Of a DNA stretch of 64,000 nucleotides, positions 34,598 through 42,380 are shown piece by piece. Origin of the DNA: Streptomyces sp. Ru62 (GTDB taxonomy: Bacteria > Actinomycetota > Actinomycetes > Streptomycetales > Streptomycetaceae); contig NZ_PQSU01000010.1 in assembly GCF_002920615.1 (NCBI RefSeq), positions 202,355 to 266,354 on the forward strand, written 5' to 3'. The first letter of the stretch is position 1. Each line of letters starts with the position of its first letter. The translations under genes and the position numbers were made by a program. The notes below the pieces were generated by a model. That model saw only the letters and a list, made by a program, of their open reading frames with translations. It searched no databases and was not told the origin of the DNA.

Positions 34598-35458
34598 TCA
34601 GCCGTACGTGTAGAAACCGGAGCCGGTCTTCCGGCCGAGCCGGCCCGCCTCCACCATGCGCTGGAGCAGCGGGGGAGCGGCGTACAGCGGCTCCTTGTAC
34701 TCGGCGTACATCGAGTTGGCGATGGAGACGATGGTGTCCAGGCCGATCAGGTCGGACAGCTTCAGCGGACCCATCGGGTGGGCGCAGCCCATCTCCATGC
34801 CGTTGTCGATGTCCTCGCGGCTCGCGATGCCCGACTCGAACATCCGGATCGCGGACAGCAGGTACGGCACGAGCAGCGCGTTCACCACGAAGCCGGAGCG
34901 GTCCTGGGCGCGGATGGCGTGCTTGCCGAGCACCTTCTCGGCGAAGACCTGGGCGCGGCTGAGCGTGCCCTCGGAGGTGGTGAGCGCCGGGATCAGCTCG
35001 ACCAGCTGCTGCACCGGGGCCGGGTTGAAGAAGTGGACGCCGACGACGTGGTCCGGGCGGGAGGTGGCGACCGCCAGCTTCACCAGCGGGATCGAGGAGG
35101 TGTTGGAGGCCAGGATCGCGTCCGGCCGGGTGACCACCTGGTCGAGCACCTGGAAGATCTCGGTCTTCACCTGCTCGTTCTCGACGACGGCCTCGATCAC
35201 CAGGTCCCGGTCGGCGAACTCGCCGAGGTCGGTGGTGAAGCTCAGCCGCGCCTGGGTGGCGTCCCGCTCCTCCTCGGTGATCTTGCCGCGCTCGGCCGCC
35301 TTGGCCAGGGAGTTGTACAGCCGGGTACGGCCGATCTCCAGGGCTTCGCCGGTGGTCTCGGCGACCTTCACGTCCAGTCCCGCGCGGGCGCACACCTCGG
35401 CGATGCCCGCGCCCATCTGGCCGCAGCCCACGACTCCGACGCGCTCGATGTCGGTCAC
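34598..35458 (-). CDS. 3-hydroxybutyryl-CoA dehydrogenase
   Basis: A 286-residue NAD(P)-dependent enzyme that interconverts acetoacetyl-CoA and 3-hydroxybutyryl-CoA. The Rossmann motif VGCGQMGAGIAE is at the N-terminus; SNTSSIPL and GVHFFNPAPVQQLVE hold the catalytic serine and histidine, and the C-terminal domain begins near RSGFVVNALLVPYL. It is a single gene with a GTG start at 35458, as usual for Streptomyces where it supports butyryl-CoA supply or fatty-acid breakdown. Confidence 0.94.
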   Translation of the reverse strand: MTDIERVGVVGCGQMGAGIAEVCARAGLDVKVAETTGEALEIGRTRLYNSLAKAAERGKITEEERDATQARLSFTTDLGEFADRDLVIEAVVENEQVKTEIFQVLDQVVTRPDAILASNTSSIPLVKLAVATSRPDHVVGVHFFNPAPVQQLVELIPALTTSEGTLSRAQVFAEKVLGKHAIRAQDRSGFVVNALLVPYLLSAIRMFESGIASREDIDNGMEMGCAHPMGPLKLSDLIGLDTIVSIANSMYAEYKEPLYAAPPLLQRMVEAGRLGRKTGSGFYTYG

Positions 35459-35629
35459 ATCGTTCCCTTCGCTGAGTTCTCCGGCTCGCTGGCAGACCTC
35501 CGGGTTCGGCGCCTGCTCCGATCGTGCACGTTACCGCCAAGTATCGATGATCGATCGCCGGGGTGGGGGCATCCTGAACCGCGGAACGATCCGTGACGGA
35601 GCGGATCCGGAGCGTATGGGGGTGTGCCG

Positions 35630-36904
35630 ATGGGGCGCATGTCGCGGCGGACCTTCGCCCTGGGCGCGCTGTCCACCCTGGCGACGGCACCGGCCGTGCC
35701 GACGAGGAGTCCGGCGATCCCGGAGCCGGGCCGGGCCGGTCCGGTGCGGCACCCCACCGACCGCGCCGCGCGCGCGAGCACCGGGATGCGGGGCGTCTGG
35801 ATCGCGACCGTGGTCAACCGGGACTGGCCCTCGCGGACCGGCCTCACGGCGAGCGCGCAGCGCAAGGAGCTCGTCGCCCACCTCGACCGCGCGGTCCGCG
35901 ACCGGCTCAACACGGTGATCCTCCAGGTGCGGCCCACGGCCGACGCGCTGTGGCCGTCGCCGTACGAACCCTGGTCCGAGTACCTCACCGGCACCCAGGG
36001 CAGGCACCCGGGCTGGGACCCGCTCGGCACGGCCGTGACGGAGGCGCACGCCCGGGGCCTGGAGCTGCACGCCTGGTTCAACCCGTACCGGATCGCCCAG
36101 CACACCGAACCCGGCCGGCTGGCCGCCTCGCACCCGGCCCGCAGGCACCCCGACTGGGTGGTGCCCTACGGCGGCCGGCTCTACTACAACCCCGGCCTGC
36201 CCGAGGTCCGCGCCTTCGTGCAGCAGGCGATGCTCGACGCGGTCGCCCGCTACCCGGTCGACGCCGTCCACTTCGACGACTACTTCTACCCCTATCCGGT
36301 CGACGGGCAGACCTTCGACGACGACGACGCGTACGACCGCCACGGCGGCGCCTTCTCCTCCCGGGCCGCCTGGCGCCGGGACAACACCGACACCCTGGTA
36401 CGGGAGATGGCCGCCGGCATCAAGCGGGTACGGCCCGGCACCCGGTTCGGGGTCAGCCCCTTCGGGGTGTGGCGCAACGCGTCGACCGACCCGCGCGGCT
36501 CCGACACCCAGGCGGGCGTGGAGACGTACGACGACCTGTACGCGGACACCCGCGCCTGGGTCCGCAACCACTGGATCGACTACATCGTCCCGCAGCTCTA
36601 CTGGCACATCGGGTACTCCGCCGCCGACTACGCCCGGCTCCTGGCGTGGTGGGCGGAGGTCGCGAAGGGCACCAGGACCCATCTGTACATCGGCGAGGCC
36701 CTGTACCGGGCGGGCGCCGCCGGAGAGTCGTCGGCCTGGCGGGACCCGGTCGAGCTGTCCCGGCACCTGACCCTCGCCGCCCGGTACCCGCAGGTGCGCG
36801 GGCACGTGTTCTTCGCCGCGGCGGACCTGGCGGCCGATCCGATCGGGGCGATGGCACGGGTGGTCGCCGACCACTACCCGGGGCCGGCGGAGCCACCGCG
36901 CTGA
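35630..36904 (+). CDS. Secreted glycoside hydrolase-like protein (GHL10/DUF187)
   Basis: A 424-residue protein with a twin-arginine-like N-terminus (MSRRTFALGALSTLATA) for export. The TIM-barrel domain (about 55-350) has MRGVWIATVVNRDWPS, AWFNPYRIAQ, VDAVHFDDYFYPYP and VPQLYWHIGYS, all typical of the family related to YngK. Members are thought to cut glycosidic bonds in cell-wall or surface polymers, but the substrate is not established. ATG 35630 has GGGGG seven bases upstream; GTG 35624 is in frame. Confidence 0.88.
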   Translation: MGRMSRRTFALGALSTLATAPAVPTRSPAIPEPGRAGPVRHPTDRAARASTGMRGVWIATVVNRDWPSRTGLTASAQRKELVAHLDRAVRDRLNTVILQVRPTADALWPSPYEPWSEYLTGTQGRHPGWDPLGTAVTEAHARGLELHAWFNPYRIAQHTEPGRLAASHPARRHPDWVVPYGGRLYYNPGLPEVRAFVQQAMLDAVARYPVDAVHFDDYFYPYPVDGQTFDDDDAYDRHGGAFSSRAAWRRDNTDTLVREMAAGIKRVRPGTRFGVSPFGVWRNASTDPRGSDTQAGVETYDDLYADTRAWVRNHWIDYIVPQLYWHIGYSAADYARLLAWWAEVAKGTRTHLYIGEALYRAGAAGESSAWRDPVELSRHLTLAARYPQVRGHVFFAAADLAADPIGAMARVVADHYPGPAEPPR

Positions 36905-37102
36905 CTACTGCTGTTGCTCGTCCTTGTGCTTGACCTGGCAGTCGGGCCCGGGGGACATGATCGCCTCGTGCCCGTCCTCGAAACGGACGCGGTACGGCGG
37001 GTTGCCCTCCTGCCCGAGCACTTCTACGACTTCCGAGACGTGGTCGTGCTGACCCACCACCCGGCCGTGCTGGACCAGCTTGTCGCCCTTGGATGCGCGC
37101 AT
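36905..37102 (-). CDS. DUF1918 domain-containing small protein
   Basis: A 65-residue protein, MRASKGDKLVQHGRVVGQHD..., with PYRVRFEDGHEAIMSPGPDC. This is the DUF1918 fold, a small beta barrel, function unknown. It is convergent with the glycoside hydrolase gene (stops touch) and just downstream of the EamA transporter gene on the same strand. Confidence 0.85.
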   Translation of the reverse strand: MRASKGDKLVQHGRVVGQHDHVSEVVEVLGQEGNPPYRVRFEDGHEAIMSPGPDCQVKHKDEQQQ

Positions 37103-37121
37103 CTACAGGCCCTCCTCACGA

Positions 37122-38033
37122 TCACGACCGCTGAGTGACGGCGATGCACACGAGCACGGCGAGGGCGGTCAGGGGAGCGGCCACCGTGAAGTGCTCGCCC
37201 AGCAGCAGCGCCGACCACACCAGTGTGAGCAGGGGCTGAGCCAACTGCAACTGGCTGGCCCGGGGGATGCCGATGGCCGCCATCCCCCGGTACCAGACGA
37301 CCAGGCCGAGGAACTGCGAACCCAGCGCCACCCACACCAGGCCGGCGACCCCGTGCACGCTCAGGTGCACCGGCTCGTACGACAGCGCCAGCGCCGCGGC
37401 CGGCACGGTCAGCGGCAGGCACAGCACCAGCGCCCAGCCGATGACCTGCCAGCCCGGCATGATCCGGGCCAGCCGGCCGCCCTCCGTGTACCCGGCCGCG
37501 CACACCAGCAGCGCGCCGAAGAGGTAGGCGTCGGCCGCGGTGAGCGCCCCACCGCTCTGGCCGACGGTGAAGGCGAGCACCGCCGCCGCGCCCGCCACGG
37601 CCGCCAGCCAGAACCGGCGGGAGGGCCGGGCGCCGGTGCGCAGGGCCGAGAACACCGCGGTGGTCAGCGGCAGCAGACCCACCACGACGGCCGCGTGGGC
37701 GGTGGTGGACGTCTGGAGCGCGAGCGTGGTCAGCATCGGGAAGCCGAGCACCACTCCGGCGGCGACCACGGCGAGCCCGGCCAGATGCCGCCGAGCCGGA
37801 AGCCGTACCCGCAGGGCGAGCAGACAGCCGCCGGCGACGAGCGCGGCGAGGACACCGCGCACCGCCACCAGCGACCACGGGCCGAAGCTCTCCAGGCCCC
37901 AGGCGGTCGCGGGGAAGGTCAGCGAGAAGGCGACCACGCCGAGGGCGGCCTGGACGGTGCCGAGTCCCCGGAACTCCCCGGAGGCGGTGACTGCTATCGA
38001 ACTCGTGGCGGTAGCGCTACTCTGTACTCTCAT
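37122..38033 (-). CDS. EamA/DMT-family membrane transporter
   Basis: A 303-residue protein with about ten membrane helices and two EamA repeats, a drug/metabolite transporter that usually exports amino acids or small metabolites. SQFLGLVVWYRGMAAIGIPRASQLQLAQPLLT is the second-repeat core (given in two parts: about 225-256). Its ATG occupies 38031-38033, overlapping the ATG of the divergent MocR gene, so it has little or no leader. The MocR-type regulator next door is its probable controller. Confidence 0.9.
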   Translation of the reverse strand: MRVQSSATATSSIAVTASGEFRGLGTVQAALGVVAFSLTFPATAWGLESFGPWSLVAVRGVLAALVAGGCLLALRVRLPARRHLAGLAVVAAGVVLGFPMLTTLALQTSTTAHAAVVVGLLPLTTAVFSALRTGARPSRRFWLAAVAGAAAVLAFTVGQSGGALTAADAYLFGALLVCAAGYTEGGRLARIMPGWQVIGWALVLCLPLTVPAAALALSYEPVHLSVHGVAGLVWVALGSQFLGLVVWYRGMAAIGIPRASQLQLAQPLLTLVWSALLLGEHFTVAAPLTALAVLVCIAVTQRS

Positions 38034-38040
38034 GCATGAG
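38029..38040. promoter_or_regulatory. Palindrome over two overlapping divergent start codons
   Basis: CTCATGCATGAG is a perfect 12-bp palindrome. Within it CATG serves as both start codons: plus-strand ATG 38032 and minus-strand ATG 38033. A doubled TACTCT lies just upstream (38018-38030) and GCTAC/GTAGC flank it. A regulator bound here would block both genes. Confidence 0.65.
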
Positions 38041-39510
38041 CGTAGCAGTGTGGGTGAGCTGGCGGAACAGTTGCGGAGAGAGCTCGACCGCTACTCTCCT
38101 GGTGGAAAGCTCCCGTCGAGCCGGGCGCTGGTCGAGCGGTTCCGGGTGAGCCCCGTGACCGTCTCCCGGGCGCTCGCCCAGCTCGCCGCCGAGGGCCTGG
38201 TGGTCACCCGGCCGGGTGCGGGCGCCTTCCGGGCCCGGCCGCGGCGGAGCGAGACCCCGGCCGGGGACACCTCCTGGCAGGAGGTCGCGCTGAGTGCCGA
38301 CGGCGCCGCCGACCTCGTACCCCGCACGGTGGACGCCTCCGGCGTCACGGTCTCGCTGGCCGCACCACCCCCCGGGGTCCTGGAGCTCAGCGGCGGCTAT
38401 CTGCACCCCTCGCTCCAGCCGGAGCGCGCCATGGCGGCGGCCCTGGCCCGGGCCGGGCGGCGCCCCGGCGCCTGGGGGAGACCGCCACTGGAAGGGCTGC
38501 CGGAGCTGCGGGAGTGGTTCGCGCGTGGGATCGGCGGCGCCGTCACCGCGGCCGAGGTGCTGATCGCGGCGGGCGGGCAGGCCGCGCTGGCCACCGCCCT
38601 GCGGGCGCTCGCCCCGCCCGGCGCCCCGGTGCTGGTGGAGTCACCCACCTACCCCGGCATGCTGGCCCTCGCCCGCGCGGCCGGACTGCGGCCCGTCCCG
38701 GTGCCCGTCGACCCCGACGGGGTCCGCCCGGACCTGCTCGCGGACGCCTTCCACGCCACCGGGGCCCGTGTCTTCGTCTGCCAGCCGCTGTTCCAGAACC
38801 CCACCGGCGCCGTGCTGGCTCCCGCCCGGCGCACCGAGGTCCTGCGCATCGCCCGCGAGGCCGGCGCGTTCGTCGTCGAGGACGACTACGTCCGCCGGCT
38901 CGTGCACGCCGACGCCGCCCCGCTGCCCCGCCCCCTGGCCGCCGACGACCCGGACGGTGTGGTCGTCCATGTCGGCTCGCTGACCAAGGCGACCTCGCCC
39001 AGCTTCCGGGTGAGCGCCCTGGCCGCGCACGGCCCGGTGCTGGAACGGCTGCGCGCCATCCAGGTCGTGGACAGCTTCTTCGTCCCCCGGCCGCTCCAGG
39101 AGGCCGCCCTGGAACTCGTCGGCTCCCCGGCCTGGCCCCGCCACCTGCGGGCGTTGTCGGCCGAGCTGAAGACCCGACGTGACGCCCTGACCAGCGCCCT
39201 CGCCCGGCGGCTTCCCGAGCTCGCCCTGCCGCACATCCCGTCCGGCGGCTACCACCTGTGGGTGCGCCTGCCCGACGGTGCCGTCGGCTCCGGGGGAGAG
39301 GCCGCGCTGACCGCGGCGGCCCTGCGCGCCGGCGTCGCCGTCACCCCGGGCCGCCCCTACTTCAGCGCCGAACCCCCCGCGGCCCACCTCCGCCTGAGCT
39401 TCGCGGCGGTCGCCGGCACCGGGGAGATCGCGGAGGGGGTGCGGCGGCTGCGGGCGGCGTACGACGAGACCGTGCGAAATCCGCTCGTCACCGAGCAGCC
39501 GGGCCTGTGA
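38032..39510 (+). CDS. MocR-family regulator: GntR HTH fused to aminotransferase
   Basis: A 492-residue protein. Residues 1-72 form the GntR winged helix (LPSSRALVERFRVSPVTVSR). From about 110 it is a fold-type I aminotransferase domain: GGQAALATAL, SPTYPGM, FQNPTGAV, and K319 in HVGSLTKATSPSFRV for pyridoxal phosphate. Members such as GabR and PdxR act as PLP-sensing regulators. Divergent from the EamA gene; it probably controls export of an amine or amino acid it senses. Confidence 0.92.
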   Translation: MHERSSVGELAEQLRRELDRYSPGGKLPSSRALVERFRVSPVTVSRALAQLAAEGLVVTRPGAGAFRARPRRSETPAGDTSWQEVALSADGAADLVPRTVDASGVTVSLAAPPPGVLELSGGYLHPSLQPERAMAAALARAGRRPGAWGRPPLEGLPELREWFARGIGGAVTAAEVLIAAGGQAALATALRALAPPGAPVLVESPTYPGMLALARAAGLRPVPVPVDPDGVRPDLLADAFHATGARVFVCQPLFQNPTGAVLAPARRTEVLRIAREAGAFVVEDDYVRRLVHADAAPLPRPLAADDPDGVVVHVGSLTKATSPSFRVSALAAHGPVLERLRAIQVVDSFFVPRPLQEAALELVGSPAWPRHLRALSAELKTRRDALTSALARRLPELALPHIPSGGYHLWVRLPDGAVGSGGEAALTAAALRAGVAVTPGRPYFSAEPPAAHLRLSFAAVAGTGEIAEGVRRLRAAYDETVRNPLVTEQPGL

Positions 39511-39520
39511 GGATCGCCGC

Positions 39521-39973
39521 ATGAGCGATACACCTGACCTTCCCGAGGGGTACGAGTTCTCCGCCGACTCCGGCCGGGTCGACGTGGAGCGCGTGCACGG
39601 CTGGCTGTCGTCCGACGCGTACTGGGCGATCGGCCGTCCGCGCGAGAAGCACCAGCGGGCGATGGCGTCCTCGCTGAACTTCGGGGTGTACGACACGGCC
39701 TCGGGGGAGCAGGTGGCGTACGCGCGCGTGGTCACCGACCAGGCGCTCTTCGCCTGGCTCGCCGATGTGTACGTCGACCCCGCGGTCCGTGGGAAGGGCG
39801 TCGGCACGGCGTTCGTCGCCCGGATCCGCGGCCACCTGGAGCCGCTCGGCCTGCGCCGGCTGCTGCTGGCGACGCAGGACGCGCACGGGGTCTACGAGAA
39901 GCTGGGCTTCCGGCCGCTGGACCGTCCCGAGCTGTACATGGTGCACACCTTCGGGCAGACGGCCGACGCCTGA
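39521..39973 (+). CDS. GNAT-family N-acetyltransferase
   Basis: A 150-residue acetyltransferase with LADVYVDPAVRGKGVGTAFV, whose RGKGVG is the acetyl-CoA loop, and TQDAHGVYEKLGFRPL near the end. The size and pattern match the small YjgM/ArsN-like acetyltransferases. ATG 39521 is ten bases after the MocR stop, so the two may share a transcript. The substrate is unknown. Confidence 0.9.
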   Translation: MSDTPDLPEGYEFSADSGRVDVERVHGWLSSDAYWAIGRPREKHQRAMASSLNFGVYDTASGEQVAYARVVTDQALFAWLADVYVDPAVRGKGVGTAFVARIRGHLEPLGLRRLLLATQDAHGVYEKLGFRPLDRPELYMVHTFGQTADA

Positions 39974-40022
39974 CCGCGCACCCTCTCTTGACCTGCTGCT
40001 CGCCGGGGCCCACCATCACCGC

Positions 40023-40613
40023 ATGCCACTGAGGGTGACGTTCGTCGCCGCCGCGCGCGGTGCCGCGCTGCTCGCGGAGCGCTTCGAGGACGACCGGCCG
40101 CTGGACCAGGGCGGCTGGGACGAGGTGCAGCGCGTCGCCGGGGACCTGCTGCCGCTGGCCGCGGCCGAGTTGCGCTACTGCTCGCCGACGCCGCGCAGCC
40201 GGGCCACCGGCGACGCCCTGGGGTACGCCCCGCTGGTCCAGCTGGCGCTGCGGGACTGCGACATGGGGCGCTGGCGGGGGCTGACGCTGGGCGAGGCGAT
40301 GGCCCGGGAGCCGGAGGCGGTGGACGCCTGGCTCGCCGACCCGCGGTCCACCCCGCACGGCGGCGAGTCGCTGCTGGCGTTCATCTCCCGGGTCGGCGGC
40401 TGGCTGGACACCCGGCCGGCGGACGACGGCGGCCGGATCGTCGCGGTGGCCGAGCCGTCCGTTATCCGGGCGGCCCTGGTCTACGCCCTGAAGGCGCCTC
40501 CCTCGACCTACTGGAACATCGACGTCCGCCCGCTGTCCACGACGACGGTCACGGGCCGCGCCGGCCGCTGGAACCTCCGCTTCGACGGCGTCCCGGCCCA
40601 GGCGCGCCGCTAG
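40023..40613 (+). CDS. Histidine phosphatase-fold protein lacking catalytic histidines
   Basis: A 196-residue protein with the branch-1 histidine phosphatase outline: FEDDRPLDQGGWDEVQ, SPTPRSRATGDAL, MGRWRGLTLGEAM, HGGESLLAFISRV. The essential RHG at the N-terminus is replaced by AARGAA, and the second histidine (usually SHGGVIR) by AEPSVIR. Both catalytic histidines therefore appear missing, so it is probably not a phosphatase. The fold may serve in binding. I recall related proteins in other Streptomyces. ATG 40023. Confidence 0.75.
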   Translation: MPLRVTFVAAARGAALLAERFEDDRPLDQGGWDEVQRVAGDLLPLAAAELRYCSPTPRSRATGDALGYAPLVQLALRDCDMGRWRGLTLGEAMAREPEAVDAWLADPRSTPHGGESLLAFISRVGGWLDTRPADDGGRIVAVAEPSVIRAALVYALKAPPSTYWNIDVRPLSTTTVTGRAGRWNLRFDGVPAQARR

Positions 40614-40692
40614 GGCCTGTTCCGATCCTCCCGGCGCCGCGGGGTCTGGCCCGCACATCCGCCGCGTTGTCGTCGGTCGCCCACGCTGCGCG
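40614..40692. other. Short intergenic stretch, nothing certain
   Basis: No hairpin terminator or promoter is clear. CGCCGCGTTGTCGTCGGTCG resembles a sequence I recall as frequent between Streptomyces genes. Confidence 0.3.
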
Positions 40693-41169
40693 TCACCACC
40701 TCTGCGGACGGCGCGCCTGTCCGGTCGCTCCTTCGCGCACGTAGTCGGTGGTGAGGACGAGGTCCTTCGCCGGCCCGCCGACCCGCCACACCGTGCGCCA
40801 GTGGTCGGCGTCCCGGACGGTGAACTCGCCGCGGTAGAGGTCGGCCGCGCAGGGGTGGTCGGCGACGTACCGGCCCGTGGTCAGGTCCAGTTCGTGGAAG
40901 GGCCGCCCGTCCGCGAACCGCACGTCGGCCCGGCCAGGCCCGGTCCCCGGCAGGAAGCGCAGGGTCCGGGTGGCGGGCCGTGCCACCCCCTGCCAGGTGA
41001 AGGTGCCGGACTCCTCGTGCAGCAGGCCGCCGCCGTCCAGCGCGGTGAAGACGGTCGTCCCCGTGAAGTGCCCCTCGTCCCCGCTCGCCAGGTCCCGCAC
41101 GTCGCGCTCGACGTGCCAGCGCCCGGCCAGATGGGCCAGCACGTCGGGCACCGGCCAGAACTCACGCAT
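40693..41169 (-). CDS. DUF6314 family protein
   Basis: A 158-residue small protein with an alternating strand pattern: LAGRWHVERDV, GHFTGTTVFTAL, ADVRFADGRPFHELDL, HPCAADLYRGEFTV and WRTVWRVGGPAKDLVL. It matches the DUF6314 outline I remember, probably a lipocalin-like barrel that binds a small molecule. ATG 41169 has CGGGGC upstream. The frame extends upstream without a good start. Function unknown. Confidence 0.75.
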   Translation of the reverse strand: MREFWPVPDVLAHLAGRWHVERDVRDLASGDEGHFTGTTVFTALDGGGLLHEESGTFTWQGVARPATRTLRFLPGTGPGRADVRFADGRPFHELDLTTGRYVADHPCAADLYRGEFTVRDADHWRTVWRVGGPAKDLVLTTDYVREGATGQARRPQRW

Positions 41170-41287
41170 GCCCCGGAGCTTACGCGGCCCCCGCCCCGCA
41201 CCATTGACGCGCTCATGCCCCTTCCCCTCGTGCGTTCGAAGTGCTGACCAATGTCTGATATTTCGAACAACGAGCCGCGGAGTATCC

Positions 41288-41903
41288 ATGTCACGCACCG
41301 CCCGCTGGAGACTCGGCCTGGGCACGAGCGCTGTCCTGCTCGCCGCGGCCGCCCAAGAAATCCGGCGAGGAAGGTGTCCTCGTCGCCTTCGGCGTCAAGG
41401 ACACCGGGAACTACTACTGGTGGAACATCAGCGGCTGGAACAACACCCGGACCGCCGTGGAGCAGGCCGTGGACGGCGGCAAGTCCACGCTGGTCTCCAA
41501 GGCCGGATCGGTCGAGACCGGCCGCGCCTACGACGTCGACATCAAGGTGCGCGGCCGCCAGGTCAGCCTGTACCTCGACGGCGAGGAGTGGGGCGGCTTC
41601 ACCGACGACAAGCCGGCCGAACCGTTCCGCCAGGTCGTCACCCGGGACACGAAGACCGGCGAGCTGATCGTCAAGGTCGTCAACGCCCAGTCCGCCGCGG
41701 CCCGTACGGCCGTCGACCTCGGCGGTGCCGACGTCGCGCCGCAGGCGAAGGTGACGACACTCGCCGCCGCGCCGGACGCGGTGAACACCGAGACGTCCAC
41801 GGCGGTCGCCCCGCGGACGTCCACCTTCACGGGGGCCGCCGACCGGTTCACGTACACCTTCCCGGCGAACTCCGTCACCTTCCTGAGGATCAGGCAGAGG
41901 TAG
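41288..41903 (+). pseudogene. Gutted secreted alpha-L-arabinofuranosidase (GH51-like) remnant
   Basis: ATG 41288 starts a good signal peptide, MSRTARWRLGLGTSAVLLAAAA, in one frame. At about 41345-41355 the coding signal jumps to another frame, KKSGEEGVLVAFGVKDTGNYYWW..., which continues as a beta-rich C-terminal region (VSLYLDGEEWGGFTDD, LIVKVVNAQ, FPANSVTFLRIRQR) like the end of secreted GH51 arabinofuranosidases. The catalytic barrel expected in between (about 400 residues) is missing. So an internal deletion joined the two ends out of frame, next to a GCGGCCGC sequence. Its end overlaps the next gene by 14 nt. Confidence 0.75.
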
Positions 41904-42330
41904 CCGCGGGCGCGGGCTGCTGTCCCATCGGCAGCAGCCCGTGCTCGGCGAAGACCTTCTTCGCCGTGAAGGTGGCGTTGAGCGCCTTCGGCATGCCGCA
42001 GTAGACGGCGGAGTGCAGCAGCGCCTCCGTGATCTCCTCGGGCGTGAGCCCGACGTTCAGGGCCGCGTTCACGTGCACGTCCAGCTGGGCCTCGCAGCCG
42101 CCGAGCGCGGTGAGCATGCCCAGCGTGACCAGCTGGCGGTCGCGCGGGGCGAGCCCGGGCCGGTCGTAGATCTCCCCGAAGGCCCAGGCGACGACCTGGT
42201 GCCCCAGCTCCGGGCTGATGTCGGCGAGCGAGTCCACGACCCGCTGCCCGGCCTCGCCGTCGACCTTCCGCAGGACCTCCAGGCCGTGGGCGAAACGCTC
42301 GTCACGGGTGCTGCTGTGTTCGTTGCTCAT
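41890..42330 (-). CDS. Carboxymuconolactone decarboxylase family protein
   Basis: A 146-residue helical protein of the CMD/AhpD fold. APRDRQLVTLGMLTALGGCEAQLDVHVNAALN (residues about 62-93) and ITEALLHSAVYCGMPKALNA are characteristic. It may be a true decarboxylase or an AhpD-like reductant; the two cysteines are not arranged as CxxC, so a peroxidase-partner role is less likely. ATG 42330. Confidence 0.85.
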   Translation of the reverse strand: MSNEHSSTRDERFAHGLEVLRKVDGEAGQRVVDSLADISPELGHQVVAWAFGEIYDRPGLAPRDRQLVTLGMLTALGGCEAQLDVHVNAALNVGLTPEEITEALLHSAVYCGMPKALNATFTAKKVFAEHGLLPMGQQPAPAATSA

Positions 42331-42380
42331 GACCGCAACCGTAGGAGCTGGAGCACACTCCAACGCAAGCGCGCTGCCGG

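Noticed and set aside
40614..40692. Insertion-sequence remnant
   Set aside because: No inverted repeats, target duplication or transposase fragment could be seen.
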